Of a stretch of 64,000 nucleotides of DNA, positions 10,641 through 21,645 are shown in pieces. How positions within the stretch are numbered: position 1 is the stretch's first letter; each line of letters opens with the position of its first letter. The stretch lies in assembly GCA_003952965.2 (NCBI GenBank), contig CM025852.1:10756764-10820763 (forward strand). The letters run 5' to 3'. The position numbers and the translations under genes were made by a program. The notes below the pieces were generated by a model. It was not told where the DNA came from. It saw only the letters and a program-made list of their open reading frames with translations, and searched no databases. Source of the DNA: Morella rubra (Eukaryota > Streptophyta > Magnoliopsida > Fagales > Myricaceae).

Positions 10641-11385
10641 TTTGCGTAGAATCCCTTTTTCCTTCCCTGCAGATTTGTTACAAGTGATCTTGGAGGCTGA
10701 TGTGCATCTGCACTTAGGGAAGAGGTATCTGAGGCATTTTATCCTAAATGCAGCTCTGGTGTTTAACTCTATTTGGTTTTCTAGGAATTTGGTTGTGCAT
10801 AGTGGTGGGCAGGTGGACCCGAAGGCTATAATGGGTGATATCTGGAGAAGATTTGCAGAGCACTCTTATGCTTGGGTTGAGGTGGAGAGGTCAGGGATTC
10901 ATTGTTGGCAGCCACCTCAGCTGAGGAGGTTGAAGCTGAATACGAACGTTGTTATCCGTCTGTTTGGGTCTTACATAGCAGTCTCTTTCAAAGATTCTTT
11001 TAGTTCCCTCTGTATGGCTTACACGGAACGTTTTGGTGCTATAGACCCCTTGGTTGGTGAAGCGGTTGCTTTGGCAGAGGCCACTTTGCTCGCAAAATGG
11101 CATCGTTGGAATCGGGTTGTTTTCGAGAGTGATTCCTTTGTTCTTTGTGATGCAGTGAGCTCTTCTGCGCAGCCCCAGTTGTGGGCTATTTCGGCGCTGA
11201 TTTCTCATATTAGATGCTGCTTGGATGAGTTCGCTGATAGGAGGATTACTTGGGTTCCCTGTCGTTGCAACGCTATGGCCCATTTGCTTGCTGGTTAGGT
11301 AGCTAGAAAGGGTGTTTTTGGTGTTTCTTTCCCTTTCGTTATCCCCAAGCATATCCGAGTTTGTGACATGCATGCTTTCACTTAG
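10641..11385 (+). pseudogene. LINE-1 ORF2 segment 3: linker and RNase H
   Basis: The frame continues directly from segment 2 (AIS then LRRIPFSFPADLLQ). It holds the linker NAALVFNSIWFSRNLVVH, the RNase H-like fold starting at QLRRLKLNTN, GEAVALAEATLLAKW and FESDSFVLCDAV, and the terminal motif RRITWVPCRCNAMAHLLAG. A TAG at 11296-11298 interrupts it where TGG is expected (AGWVARKGVF), and the same frame then runs to TAG at 11383-11385. The aspartate expected in the first RNase H motif (LNxD) reads LNTN, so the nuclease site also looks altered. Confidence 0.85.
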
Positions 11386-11413
11386 TTTTTCTAATATTAC
11401 AAGGTTATTCAGC

Positions 11414-11432
11414 AAAAAAAAAAAAAAAAAAA
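11414..11432 (+). repeat. LINE-1 poly(A) tail
   Basis: A run of 19 A follows about 28 bases after the last in-frame stop of the LINE. It marks the element's 3' end. The matching target duplication cannot be checked because the 5' end is off the window. Confidence 0.85.
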
Positions 11433-12060
11433 GGTCAATGTGCCTAGGTGGCTCGCATGACTAGGTCCAACTTAACACCAATGCCTAAGATTAAGGAACC
11501 CAAGATTTAGCTTTGACTGTGCGCGCGCATGGCTTGTCGCACGCCTCAACCGCCCACAAATCTCTCCCTTTTACTTGGTTGGCTTTGACTTGGTCTTGGC
11601 CGCTCCTCGCAGCCACCACGCATGCTTTGCCACCGCTCGCTCCTAGTTTGTAGGAGGTTTTTGCGCCCAGTCCCTTGGGTGTGTCTGCATGCCATGGTAT
11701 CGACATGCTCGCATGCCGCACTCCCTGGTCGTGTCGCCCGTGTGCTATCGAGTCATGCGATGCTGCTTGCCTTAACTTGAGTCCATCCCAAACTCCTTGA
11801 GGCTAGTGTCAAGACCCCGTCCTTGCCATATGCGTGCCACCCCACGCACCCTGGCATTCATAGTGGCATCCATGCTAGAAGCCACGGCATGACACCATGG
11901 TTAACCCTTTAGGGGTCTAACAACTAGCTTATTAAAGTCATGTGGCCCTCTCCTTCCAATAAATATACATTGACTACACAGGTTCTTACTATAATGCCGA
12001 AGACGATTTTAGTCAGCAGTCTTTTTATGCTAACATATTAAACATCACATTTTGTTGTCA
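11433..12060. other. unclassified GC-richer stretch
   Basis: From about 11440 to 11930 this stretch is clearly richer in G and C than its neighbours, with many GCATGC/CGCACG words. A minus-strand open frame of 76 codons (11491-11721) has no domain I recognise. It looks like a piece of a larger repeat, perhaps of LTR origin, but nothing proves that. Confidence 0.3.
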
Positions 12061-12062
12061 AC

Positions 12063-12654
12063 AGGGCATTAAGCTGGAAGACATCCCGTAACATAATTTG
12101 GAAGACAATATTAATTATAATAACAATTCATACAAATTCTATGCCTAAATGCATACGATCTTCTTTAATTTACTATACAAATTGGACCATCTAATACTAG
12201 AAAGATAGGCACACCATTCTACAAAATCAAATACACAATATATCTATCTTTTTCCTAATTAGATGGTTCAATTCAAACAACAAATTAAAAACAATCTCTA
12301 TTCCACTTGCAAATACCACAAGCAATCAGTCAATCAAACAAACGGAGCCTTAATGCACCTTTCCAATGGAGAATGGAGTGCATTAGTGATGCTCCATTAG
12401 GGAGTTTTAAGTGCGCCTATGCCATATCCCAAGGTTTCCTTGAGCACTATCATGCTAGTCAAAATAAACTATTCTATAACGTTTAATTAAAAGTATATGG
12501 TTCGAGCAAATGAACAAGTTCAAGTTTCCACGGATTTGAAGAGAAAATTGTTGCTGGTCATTGCAATCACATGATTAAGGTTAGTGAAAGAGAGGTTTTG
12601 GAATTTTCAAGTTTGACCCATGTTTTGTCTGCTTGGTGTTAGTCATAAATGATA

Positions 12655-12686
<32 letters not shown>

Positions 12687-12960
12687 AAAAACAAAAAAAG
12701 AAGAAGAAGAAGAAGAATTAGACTTGCATGCTTTACAGCTCTGAATCTCATCAAACTCGGGCTACCTCATAATTGCCTTCAAAGCATCCATATATATATA
12801 TAATATGTATATCTCCTCCAAGAAATCGAATATAAAATGTATTCTTAGAATCTCAGGAGTTAGGATGCGATGGTTCCTTCCATTGATAATTGAACTGACT
12901 CTAGTGACTGTACACTTGCTGTGCATAATTGTAGAATGCAACTAAAGTAGCAAGATTATC
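12063..12960. repeat. diverged duplicated segment, copy A
   Basis: It shares ordered blocks with 26827-28215: the start (catcccgtaacataatttgg), the middle block around 12415-12600 with ttaattaaaagtata and gaaaattgttg, and the block around 12720-12890 with aagaaatcgaata. On the minus strand a short reading (MDALKAIMR…PEFDEI) corresponds to MEAFKVMMRLPEFYEI in copy B, so a piece of a decayed gene may be included. A simple-sequence tract (AAAAC then AAG repeats) lies at 12656-12717. Confidence 0.55.
12656..12717. repeat. AAAAC and AAG simple repeats
   Basis: Repeated aaaac units pass into six or more aag units. It lies inside duplicated segment copy A and is absent from copy B. Confidence 0.9.
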
Positions 12961-14190
12961 TCTATCCTTGCCAATGATTGCGCTTTTAATTAAATAATCT
13001 CAATCTGCAAATAACTCACATAAGAAATTTAAAAACTTCATGTTTAAAATGTATACCTCTTCCATAAGATCCCTGAATGTCATTTCAAACCTTTATATTA
13101 GCTTTTAAACTGAATGAGCTTTAATGCCATGATTTTCCTAAATGAACCCTTCTAACACTGGGTAAAAGGTTTCCTATTAATCAATGCTTTCCTCATTCAT
13201 GACATTGGATTATCCTTATGTCTAATGTTAAAGTTAGACTAATTGAGGCAAACAACATAATTACTGAAGAATGTTGATTTCCTTTTCTTGAAGACCTTAA
13301 TAAAATTAATTTGTAATTAAAATTGGAGCAGGTTATCCTTAAACCCTTTCTTCATGTTTCAATCTTCACTCTTGAACATACATGATCAGAGGATCATCCA
13401 CTGATCATTTATCCATATTTGTCAGGATAAAACTCAACATAAAATAGACCAAGAGTTACTCAAAAATTTCGATCTCCCAAAACTTAAATTAAGCTATAAT
13501 GTCCTTCCTTTTTTGTACTGTGCTTATGCACATTTTAGAACTTTTGAAGATTCACTTTAAAAGATTAGGGTGCTATCCAAAACTTTATCGAAACTAAGGA
13601 ATTGTTCCACAAAAAAACTTTAATACGTTATGACCTTAATGCACTTAGGATCAAAAATCCTTATGCTCTTTATGAGATTCATGAACATTAACCTTAAGCA
13701 ACTAAATCGCTCCCACCATTCATGTGTTAAAATATCTTATTGCATACTTGATTCCGTGAGAGCGAGTGGTACATCTACACGAAATGTCATATAAAGGTCT
13801 ATGCACCCTTGATACAAATAATGTATCACTTTTACAGTCACCAAAACAAACAAATTGTGACATTGGAATATGAAAAGAATAACCAATAAATGCAGTAGGA
13901 AAAGTAAAACATCCAAAGAAATGAACTTTCACACTATGAAACCTAAACTTTATTCTAAATTAACCAATGTCAACTGAGTAGCAAATTCAACCTTCCTATG
14001 GGTAGAGGTCACATCACGCATGAATTTACTAAACTTTACAATGAAACTAATAAATTTCGCGTTGATGAAGAAGAACTTCCGTACCTGCGGGCATGGGAAA
14101 ATCCATCTCTTGACACTAGTTCACTATTTCATCCTAATCAAACCACAAAATAATAACCTCCCTGTAGGCCAGTTCACCATTTTTATGATT
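12961..14190. other. AT-rich intergenic sequence
   Basis: I see no gene, RNA or complete mobile element here. Short open frames on the minus strand (for example 13720-13932) have no recognisable domain. Confidence 0.5.
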
Positions 14191-14204
14191 CAATTATAAT
14201 GTTG

Positions 14205-14600
14205 ATGTTAATAACCTTATGAAGTCTTTATGTGATCATCATTACGAATCGGGATGCTGAGGCTATTCCTAAAAGGCTTCGACAATCACAACTTCCTAAC
14301 ATCAAAATAATTATAATCTCTTTTGATGCACAAATACTCCAAAAGCCAATCATTTATAAAGTTTGATGACTTCATGTGGTCAGTGAACTAAATTAGGATG
14401 CTATGACTACTCCAAAAATATTTCGTTAACCACAACTTCAATGGCAATATAAAAGTGGAACCTAATGTTGATCCCTAAAAATATCAATGCAAATAACCTT
14501 GATGAAGTTTAGTAACCATATGTGATCATTAATCTGAATTAGGATGTTGTGGCTACTCCTAAAAGATTTTAATAATCACAACTTCAAAGGCATCAACATA
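14205..14600. repeat. three diverged ~143-bp direct repeats
   Basis: Units at about 14208-14305, 14349-14447 and 14493-14598 each contain the order gatcat/ggtcag, then aggatgctg-like, tgactactcc/ggctattcct-like, and cacaactt. The start-to-start spacing is about 143 bases. Confidence 0.65.
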
Positions 14601-15820
14601 ATTCTTTTAATCTAGATGACCCAAATGGGTCAGATCTAGTCCAAAATGGATTAAGCGGATTAACCTGTGATCCCCTCTCAATATGGACTGCACAACCCAA
14701 ATACAAAATAATTGGGTACAGTTTAATTGGATCAAGTCCAAACTCACAATAAATGAGTCATTGTTCATATCCTGTTGAAATGGAATGGACAAACCTTATA
14801 TGTTAAGGGGCTCAAATTGACTCAAACTAATCAACCCACTTAAAGTATCAAAATCAAAACAAAACTTTAGTGAAAGACAGCAAAAACTCAATTCCTTTTG
14901 CTTTATACCAAAACAGATATATTAAATCATAATGGTCAACAATTAAAGCAAGCCCCAGAAAATAAAATTCCAAACAGAAGCAGCGGTTTATACTTTACTT
15001 AGAACTGTTGCCGTCCTCACCATAGGCAAAACTAAAACTAGGAAAATTTTCTTTTTCGTGCAGTAAGAACCAAGGTTGAAATTACAATAAAACATTCCTT
15101 TGTTCGCTGTGAAACCCGAGAGCTTGAATTCGAAAGAAAAAAACTTTGTTGCATTCACAAAAAAAGGGGGGTCAAATTAGCCAACCAAATTCTCTTAACG
15201 AAACACAAAAGTTTCATGCAAACTGTGAGCCAAATCAAACGCACAAATCAAATGTTCCAAATAAGTCACAAACTTTGTAACATTAAAATGAATTTGTAAG
15301 CAATACATACCAAACATAATGAATTTTTCTTATATAAATTCATTCAAATAAAAGCCACTGAGTATAAGCAAACAAAGATGAAATCTGTCTTTACTGAAAA
15401 CATAGTTTCTGTTTTAGCTGAGTAACAGGAGACTGGAAACCTTGAACAATGAAGAGAGAGTCCAAAATTGTCTTTTACTTGTATTCAGAAGAATGAAATT
15501 TCTCGTGAAGATTCGGTTACAAAGTGTATTTCAAAAATATATTATAAACCGAATAACTAACATAACAGTCCTTTGAGAAGTTGTTTTGCAGATATTGTTT
15601 AATGAAAAAGTAGGAAATACTTTGAGAATGAGAAGTTGCTTTGCTTAGCAAAGTAAATCAGTTGTGTCGTGGGATTGTTTTGTTGTTTTGGAAAAAGAAC
15701 AATCACTACTAATAATCTAATAGACATTGGTGTGCCACTTTACCTTAGAAAAATGATATTAGAATTTAATTTTTTGAGAACTTAAGTTAAGTTAATGAGC
15801 AATAAAGTAGGCAATTATGA
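14601..15820. other. AT-rich intergenic sequence
   Basis: No gene recognised. There are short A-rich runs and no clear terminal repeats. Confidence 0.5.
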
Positions 15821-15825
15821 TGCTA

Positions 15826-16010
15826 GGTTTTAGGAGAAGAATTTATTAGGAATGATGCTTTTATTTTGAAAAGGGATATAAAATGTGATAGAGTTTGACT
15901 CTTATTAGTATAATTGATAGATTTTAGGAGAAGAATTTATTGAGAATCAATGATGCTATTATTTTGAAAAGAGACTTAAAAGCTAATAAAATTATACTGT
16001 TATTAGTTGA
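15826..16010. repeat. two ~95-bp direct repeats
   Basis: The phrase ttttaggagaagaatttatt followed by aatgatgct and attttgaaaag occurs twice, near 15826 and 15921. Confidence 0.7.
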
Positions 16011-16194
16011 TTTAATATTTTTTAATTTTAAATTTCAATTTTGTAAACTAATTAAATTAGATATTCTTATTTTGTAGACCTTTCGTTAAGTTTTATTTAA
16101 AAAAAAAATAGTTTTTTTTAAATGTTAATTTTGCTATAATGTAAAGCCCTCATAATTAGAGGGTATTAGGAGATTGCCTCAACTGCCTACCTAT

Positions 16195-16338
16195 CTAAGC
16201 TGCCCCTGATTGGTCCACGGGATGATCGGTTATGTCCTGATCACTCCGTTGCATTGTACAACAGTTTGGAGAACCTCGCTTTAGTGTGCCATAAGTGAAG
16301 ACGACGTCTGCTCTGCATTGGCAGCCACTGTTGGCCAT
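16195..16338 (-). pseudogene. gamma-glutamylcyclotransferase-like (AIG2-like) gene start, truncated
   Basis: From an ATG at 16338 the minus strand reads MANSGCQCRADVVFTYGTLK and then RGSPN. VFxYGTLKRGxPN is the N-terminal signature of plant putative gamma-glutamylcyclotransferases (the At3g02910 type), whose YGTLKRG loop binds the substrate. Those proteins are about 180 residues long. Here similarity fades after MQR, some 30 residues in, and a stop follows at 16195. I could not find the rest of the domain downstream. It is either an isolated first-exon fragment or a truncated copy. The GC-richer sequence upstream on the same strand could be remains of its leader and promoter. Confidence 0.5.
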
Positions 16339-16344
16339 GGCGCG

Positions 16345-18480
16345 GCGACAGAAGGCCAGAGAGACGATTTTTAGCTGACCAATTCCCAAAGGACCTTGCC
16401 TGCTTACTTTGAAAGGAGAAACAGAGGTTAGAGAAGAAAAAATGGGCCAAACAAAGAGGACCCCATACGACAAATAGAGAAAAACCCACTAAAAGCCGAA
16501 AACAAGTAGCTCTCTCCCAGATTCAAATGAAATAAAACCCATACAAGTGATTTAGGTATTTAGGCCCACAAAATATGCTTTTGGTATACTATGGTCCACT
16601 TCAAGAATCTTCTGCAATTGACATTTTCTTATCCATTGGATGGCAGACCAAACGAATGCCGAACAAATCTCCTAGAGGGTCCTATTGCTTTCTCTATTTT
16701 TTTTTTTTTATCACAGCCAAGGCGATTTTAGTGCAGTGGTTCACGAATGGTTCACATTTAAGGGCCGAATATTACACAAAAAGGTGGAATAAAGTATTTG
16801 CCAACTCAAGACGCCGCCGTTTTGCAAGCGTAGACCACAGACTCGGCAAAAGTAATAAAGCCATCGAAAGGTCAGAACTCGGAACAATCGAGGACTTGGC
16901 CCAGTGCAGGTGGGAAAAGCTAATTGGCCCCCTCAATCCAACCTTGAGCGCAGCGCCAAGTTGGAACTAACCAGTTCTAGCCACGCAAGTAAGCTTCAGT
17001 AATTTAGGTCCACATTATCACAGCCTGCATGCACATAAAAAGTTAAAAGAAGAGAAAAAGAAGAAATGGGAAGCGTTCGTGTGATATGTCTGTTGTAATG
17101 TCTTCGGGCGCAGAATCCCATGTCGCAGAAAGGTCGAGACACTTTCTTTTTTTTTTTTTTTTTCTGCATCATAAAGGTCGAGACACGATGAAAAAACAAA
17201 GGCTCGATGCTTGAAAGTTGAAAATCATTAACGCGTGGCCGCATCGCAAAACGACAGCTTCACGTGTACCGCGGGGACATCCGCCACATGAATGAGTTGT
17301 TTCACCCTGCGTGGGCTCTGGAACTGAACAGCGTGGTTGCGACTTGCGACACGGACTTCGGGATTTGGGTTAAAAACAATACGTTTTGCTCGGCCTCGCG
17401 CGTGGACCCATCCGATCGGGATGAGACAGTAACCCTTCGAGTGGGAACGAGGGTAGAATGTGTCAGATGCATAGCAGCATATGTCGTTCGTGCAAAAAGG
17501 TGTGTACTCCATGCCTATACGTACATTGCACCCGACAATCATGCGATAAGGTTCTTGATTTCCCTTTTGGAAATGGTTGATTTCTTTGTTTTTTTTTTTT
17601 TTTTAAGCAAAGTGGTTGATTTGTCTAATAATTGAAAGTAGGCAATTTTACTAACTAGACGATTTGAATCTAGAGGTGTGCCTAATTTTACCAATCTTTA
17701 ATTAACTATTGTATTATGTAGACGCTAAAAAGCAAAGTAAATTTGAAGAAATCTAAAACAGGGAGAACTGGAGGCATTCCTCCAGGTGACCCCTTTATTG
17801 CCTCTTGTACAGATGTAGCAATCTTGCCCTCACGTGAAGGGGTTGGCACCCTATCGCCAAGCATGGATCGGGTGCACTCCTCCGTTACAGCATAGGGACG
17901 ACCACCCCCTTCCGAAAGGGTTAGGAGGCGAGAGAACGCCCACCCCACCTGTTGTGTTTTTTTTTTTTTGGGATTGTTTAAGGTTTACCCTTTATCTTAA
18001 TTTTTCTCTTTTTTTGTCCTTTTCAATGTTTCGGTTTTTTTTTTTTTTTTGGTGTACTTTTAATTTATTTTTGTGACTTTACAATATCTATTTCGTAATA
18101 ACAAATTGTTTATAGGTATTTAACATTTGATAACACACGATCTCACACATTTATTGGGTAGGATGTGGCCCCTGGAGAGATATATGGCAGTATTTTTCGC
18201 TCATCAAATAATGACTCTACGGAGTACTATTTTTCTTGGGAATATTTTTTTTTTCTGTGAATTTGACTTTATGGAGTACTATTTCATGATTTCATCAAAT
18301 AAGGAACGTGAGTGGTACTAAAGAATAAAGGTACCAGAAAAGTTAACCATGGCCCCGCCCCATTGGAGGAATCGGTTTGACAGTACTAAAGTAAAGCAGA
18401 AACTGCAAAAAGTTTTGAAAAATAATACCCCCATAATATTTTTCTTTCCGTCAATTCAGTTCAGTAAAATAATTTCGCTT
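16345..18480. other. gene-free stretch with CpG-rich part
   Basis: About 16780-17550 is richer in CpG than its surroundings and has open frames on both strands (16575-16970 plus; 17264-17635 plus; 17228-17542 minus). None shows a domain or reading that I recognise. A second GC-richer block at 17755-17950 is followed by a T run, which might be a small retroposed piece on the minus strand. Homopolymer T runs lie at about 17147, 17587, 17957 and 18034. Confidence 0.35.
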
Positions 18481-18484
18481 TTTT

Positions 18485-18735
18485 AGCCGCGAATTCCCTA
18501 GCCACCGTTAGAAAGTCGTCGCTTTTAGCCACAGCTTATTGAGGCCGCCGCTAAACGTCAGCCGGTGCAAGTCATTAGTGGCGACTTGTTTTGGGACGCT
18601 CAATACGTTCCAACAATTTTGGTTAAATATGAACAATACAAATGGTCGCACGAAAACGTCGTCGCTACAGGTAAAAGGTTCGAACTTTTTTTGTGACGAT
18701 AGCTACTGTTGTCGCAAAAGGTTGACACGATTATA
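18485..18735. mobile_element. CACTA-like subterminal debris
   Basis: Repeated short words of the GTCGCTA/GGCGAC type (agtcgtcgcttttagcc, tggcgactt, cgtcgtcgcta, tgttgtcgcaaaagg) in both orientations resemble subterminal parts of plant CACTA elements. No intact CACTA terminus is visible. Confidence 0.35.
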
Positions 18736-19907
18736 GTGAAAGTTTGTTTACGGAAAATTAACTTATCAATTCTCTTCTTAGATCCTGAGAATTCTTCGAT
18801 AATCTTCAGGTTCTTGTCGAACTCACAATCCCGAGATTCCACAATAGCAGCTCAAGTGTTCTGCCTCCTTCCTCTCCACGCTCACAACTATCTTAGACTT
18901 TTCTTTTAGTCTTGATGGCCAACTCTTAGACTAATAATTAGTCCGTTTAATTCTACTAGGGGTAAACTATCATAACTATCCTTATATATGAAAACCCTAG
19001 CTGCGTGATCGATCTCTCCGTAGGAAATTGAAAAACTCTTTTTTTCCCTTATATTCTTTTATTCGAAAAGGCTTCTACTAATGTAATCACCATCACATAT
19101 TACAATTACCCCGAGAATTTGAGATTTGTCCCTTTTGCCAAAATATTAACTTATCCTTCTACCATTCTATATTCCACATGAGCCAATAGGATCAGAATAA
19201 TATCACCAATTAAATTCCTAGCTCATATAATTCTTAATTCCAATCTGTAATTTGTTGAACTCCCAAATTGTTTCCAAAACAATTTATTAATTACACTAGC
19301 AAGTGATTTCCCAGAGTTCAACCCCATATAGATTTAATGAATATATTATCTCGTTAAGAGACTGGTGGATTCCTTATTGAGCATTTATACAAAACTATTT
19401 ACTATATACAAGACCCAACTTTGTCTGGAATATTTGACCTATAAAGATTATCACCAAATGACTCTATTAGAGGACAAGTATATAACAAACAATTCCATAC
19501 AAACTTCTCAGGTCTAAGGATACTATAAGTCGATTGTACTTAATATCATTCTCACCATCAATGATCACTTCTAGAAGATATTCATATTAGATCTCGTTCA
19601 ATGCATGTACTCTTACAATGCATCCACTTGTTTGCTTAAGGTCACCACCTCAATGACAGAGTCCATCATCCTATTAATAGAGGCACAACAAGTGTAGACA
19701 TATATACATAAACATGTACCTTAGTCTAGAACAAACGTCAAGTAAACAAGGAACCGAAAAGTCATACTCTCCGGCTTTGATTCATTAATCATTGGCATGA
19801 CTTTCTACAATGTCACTTAACAATAAAACTGTGTGACATCTTATGCCACAACACAATACCCATAAATAAATAAACATATGTGATAAACATAAAATAAATA
19901 ATTATCA
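18736..19907 (-). repeat. R1 repeat copy 1, probably an LTR in antisense
   Basis: A 1.2-kb segment that recurs at 36832-37451 plus 41028-41652 in the same order and orientation. Read on the minus strand it has a TATA-like box (tcatatataagg), a transcribed GA-rich leader (gtggagaggaaggaggcag) and an AT-rich start, a layout typical of an LTR. Its family is not clear, and no internal region is attached. Confidence 0.55.
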
Positions 19908-20285
19908 TATAATCATCTTTAACGCTTTCCCGAACGAAAATGTTAATAAACTCAAACGGTGCGTAGGACGTCCAGTTGAACGGCGGCTTTCGATCGAATG
20001 AACATTATGTTAGACAGTACATAGGACATCCGTTCGAACGACTAGTTTCATTCGAACTAAGTTTACGTATCAAATAGACCTTATAATTCCGTATAGGGGA
20101 TTTAAATACTAAGTTAAATTTTCTGTGAAGATAAAATCATGTTTAATTTACTTATATTAAACTAAGTTCTTGTATCAATGTAAAAGTTATTTTTTTATTA
20201 AACAAATATAGTGGATTTAAATATGAAAAATTAGAAAATATTCTTTTCGTGTATCTAGTTCTTTTGTCATATGATTAGATGTCTC

Positions 20286-20312
20286 ATTATATATATATAT
20301 ATATATATATAG
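20286..20312. repeat. TA microsatellite
   Basis: About 12 TA units. Confidence 0.9.
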
Positions 20313-20657
20313 TAAATTATATAATATTTTTCTCTTGATATTTTTTCAACGACTAATGTAGTGAATTTAAATATTGCAATTATAGAACCAATGTAGAATA
20401 TCTTTATAATCTAATTGATCATTAAAAGAGGAAAAAAAATTTCTCATAAAAGCTGCAATACTAGTGAGTGATCATAATAATGTCTCGATAGTCATAATAA
20501 CATAAAAACCATGTCAATACATAATATCCCAAAATGTGCGATACAAAAATACTAAAACATCTCGATAGTCATAATAAAAAAACATACGGTAAAAGACACA
20601 ACATACTCAAAACACTAACTGATCAAGTCTCACACAAAATACTAAGATAGTAGATAA

Positions 20658-21645
20658 TCAAGTGTCTCGCTCCTTTAGTTCGCAGATCTCCATTTCAGTC
20701 TTTTCAAATCGCTCGTCCATCCTGTATTGTAAACTCATCCAAAAGCATGTCCATCCATGGAGGATGCTCGACCTGGCTCGAGGAGCTCTGACCAACCTCA
20801 TAAGTGGATCTTCCTCCTCCTCGTATGGGATGGGTACGAGGAGGCGGTCTGCCTTCCATGGTGTCCTCATCTGGATCGACATCCCCAGTAACATGCGCTC
20901 CAACATGAGGAAGATGAGCTGTACTACGACTGAACGTAGTACGACATAATGGCCCAATTGGAGTTCGTATTTTCTCATCAGGCAAAATAGGAACATCAGC
21001 AGCTACTAACATACGCGAGATCAGCAAGCCATGCGGGAGACCATCTCGCTCGGATGTATACCATGCATCTCGAAGTATCTGCTACAAAATAAGAGCCGAG
21101 AGATCGATCGGAGTCTAATGCACAACCATAACAAGCAAGAATCCGCACTCGAAATTGAAGTCGGTTGGTGATGTTTCAGCGCCACGACCTAAACGACAAT
21201 AAGATGAAGCATTCGGAAGAATGTTGTCAGATCTCAATCCTTCCACACTTCTTCTGGTGTCATGTCAAACAGAGAGCAATGGTCGGGTATGCCGGCACCT
21301 GGGGTCTCATTAATCCAATAAACTGAGCAATTATGTTAGCTGATAGTGTGAAAAAGACTCCCTCACTTGGAGACTCAACATTAGCATCAACAGTGACAAC
21401 TTATGCATAGAAGTCACGCACAAGATCACATATACAGTCACAATTTGAGAAATTGAGCCCATCCCCTCTGCTCAAAGTTAGACTGTATGCTATGAGCATC
21501 ATATTCTAAATTTGCTGAAATCCCTCAAGTAAACAACTCACTCAATAACAACCGATCTCTTGTAAATTAACACTTGATGCTAAGCTAGGGATAATGACTG
21601 TTGAGCCACTTGTGAAGATGAGGAAGCACGTCTTCTTGGTGCCAT
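20658..21645 (-). pseudogene. plant transposon protein (Transposase_32-like), broken
   Basis: The likely start is at 21645 (MAPRRRASSSSQVAQQ). A 5' exon ending in a GTATGT donor near 22235 may precede it. The recognisable part is RMLVAADVPILPDEKIRTPI, matching the AGVPILPDE segment of the putative plant transposon protein domain, followed by a Pro/Arg-rich tail and a short coiled coil (YRMDERFEKTEMEICELKER) ending at 20658. Between the start and this part the frame is closed by several stops and shifts. Its role in such elements is unknown. It reads in the same direction as the CACTA-1 terminus and so probably belongs to it. Confidence 0.5.

Larger units (their letters stand above)
1..11432 (+). 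mobile_element. L1-type LINE, 3' part, split by two insertions
   Basis: This is the 3' part of an L1-clade retrotransposon; its 5' part lies outside the window. The element survives as three segments: 1-158, 5133-5306 and 10641-11432. They encode the zf-RVT region that follows the reverse transcriptase, then a C-terminal RNase H domain, and end in a 19-A tail at 11414-11432. A hAT (159-5124) and an LTR retrotransposon (5307-10635) sit between the segments. When each insertion and one copy of its target duplication are removed, the reading frame passes through both junctions without a break, which proves that the three segments belong together. The segment matches the architecture of the LINE at 54.3-61.6 kb (WKLK...RLQLLLWK against WKLK...RLKLLLWK). 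Confidence 0.9.

Noticed and set aside
16575-16970. 131-codon plus-strand frame
   Set aside because: Includes a poly-T-coded Phe run and no domain; probably non-coding.
17228-17635. Overlapping frames on both strands as host genes
   Set aside because: No recognisable domain or splice support; the region is CpG-richer and so happens to lack stops.
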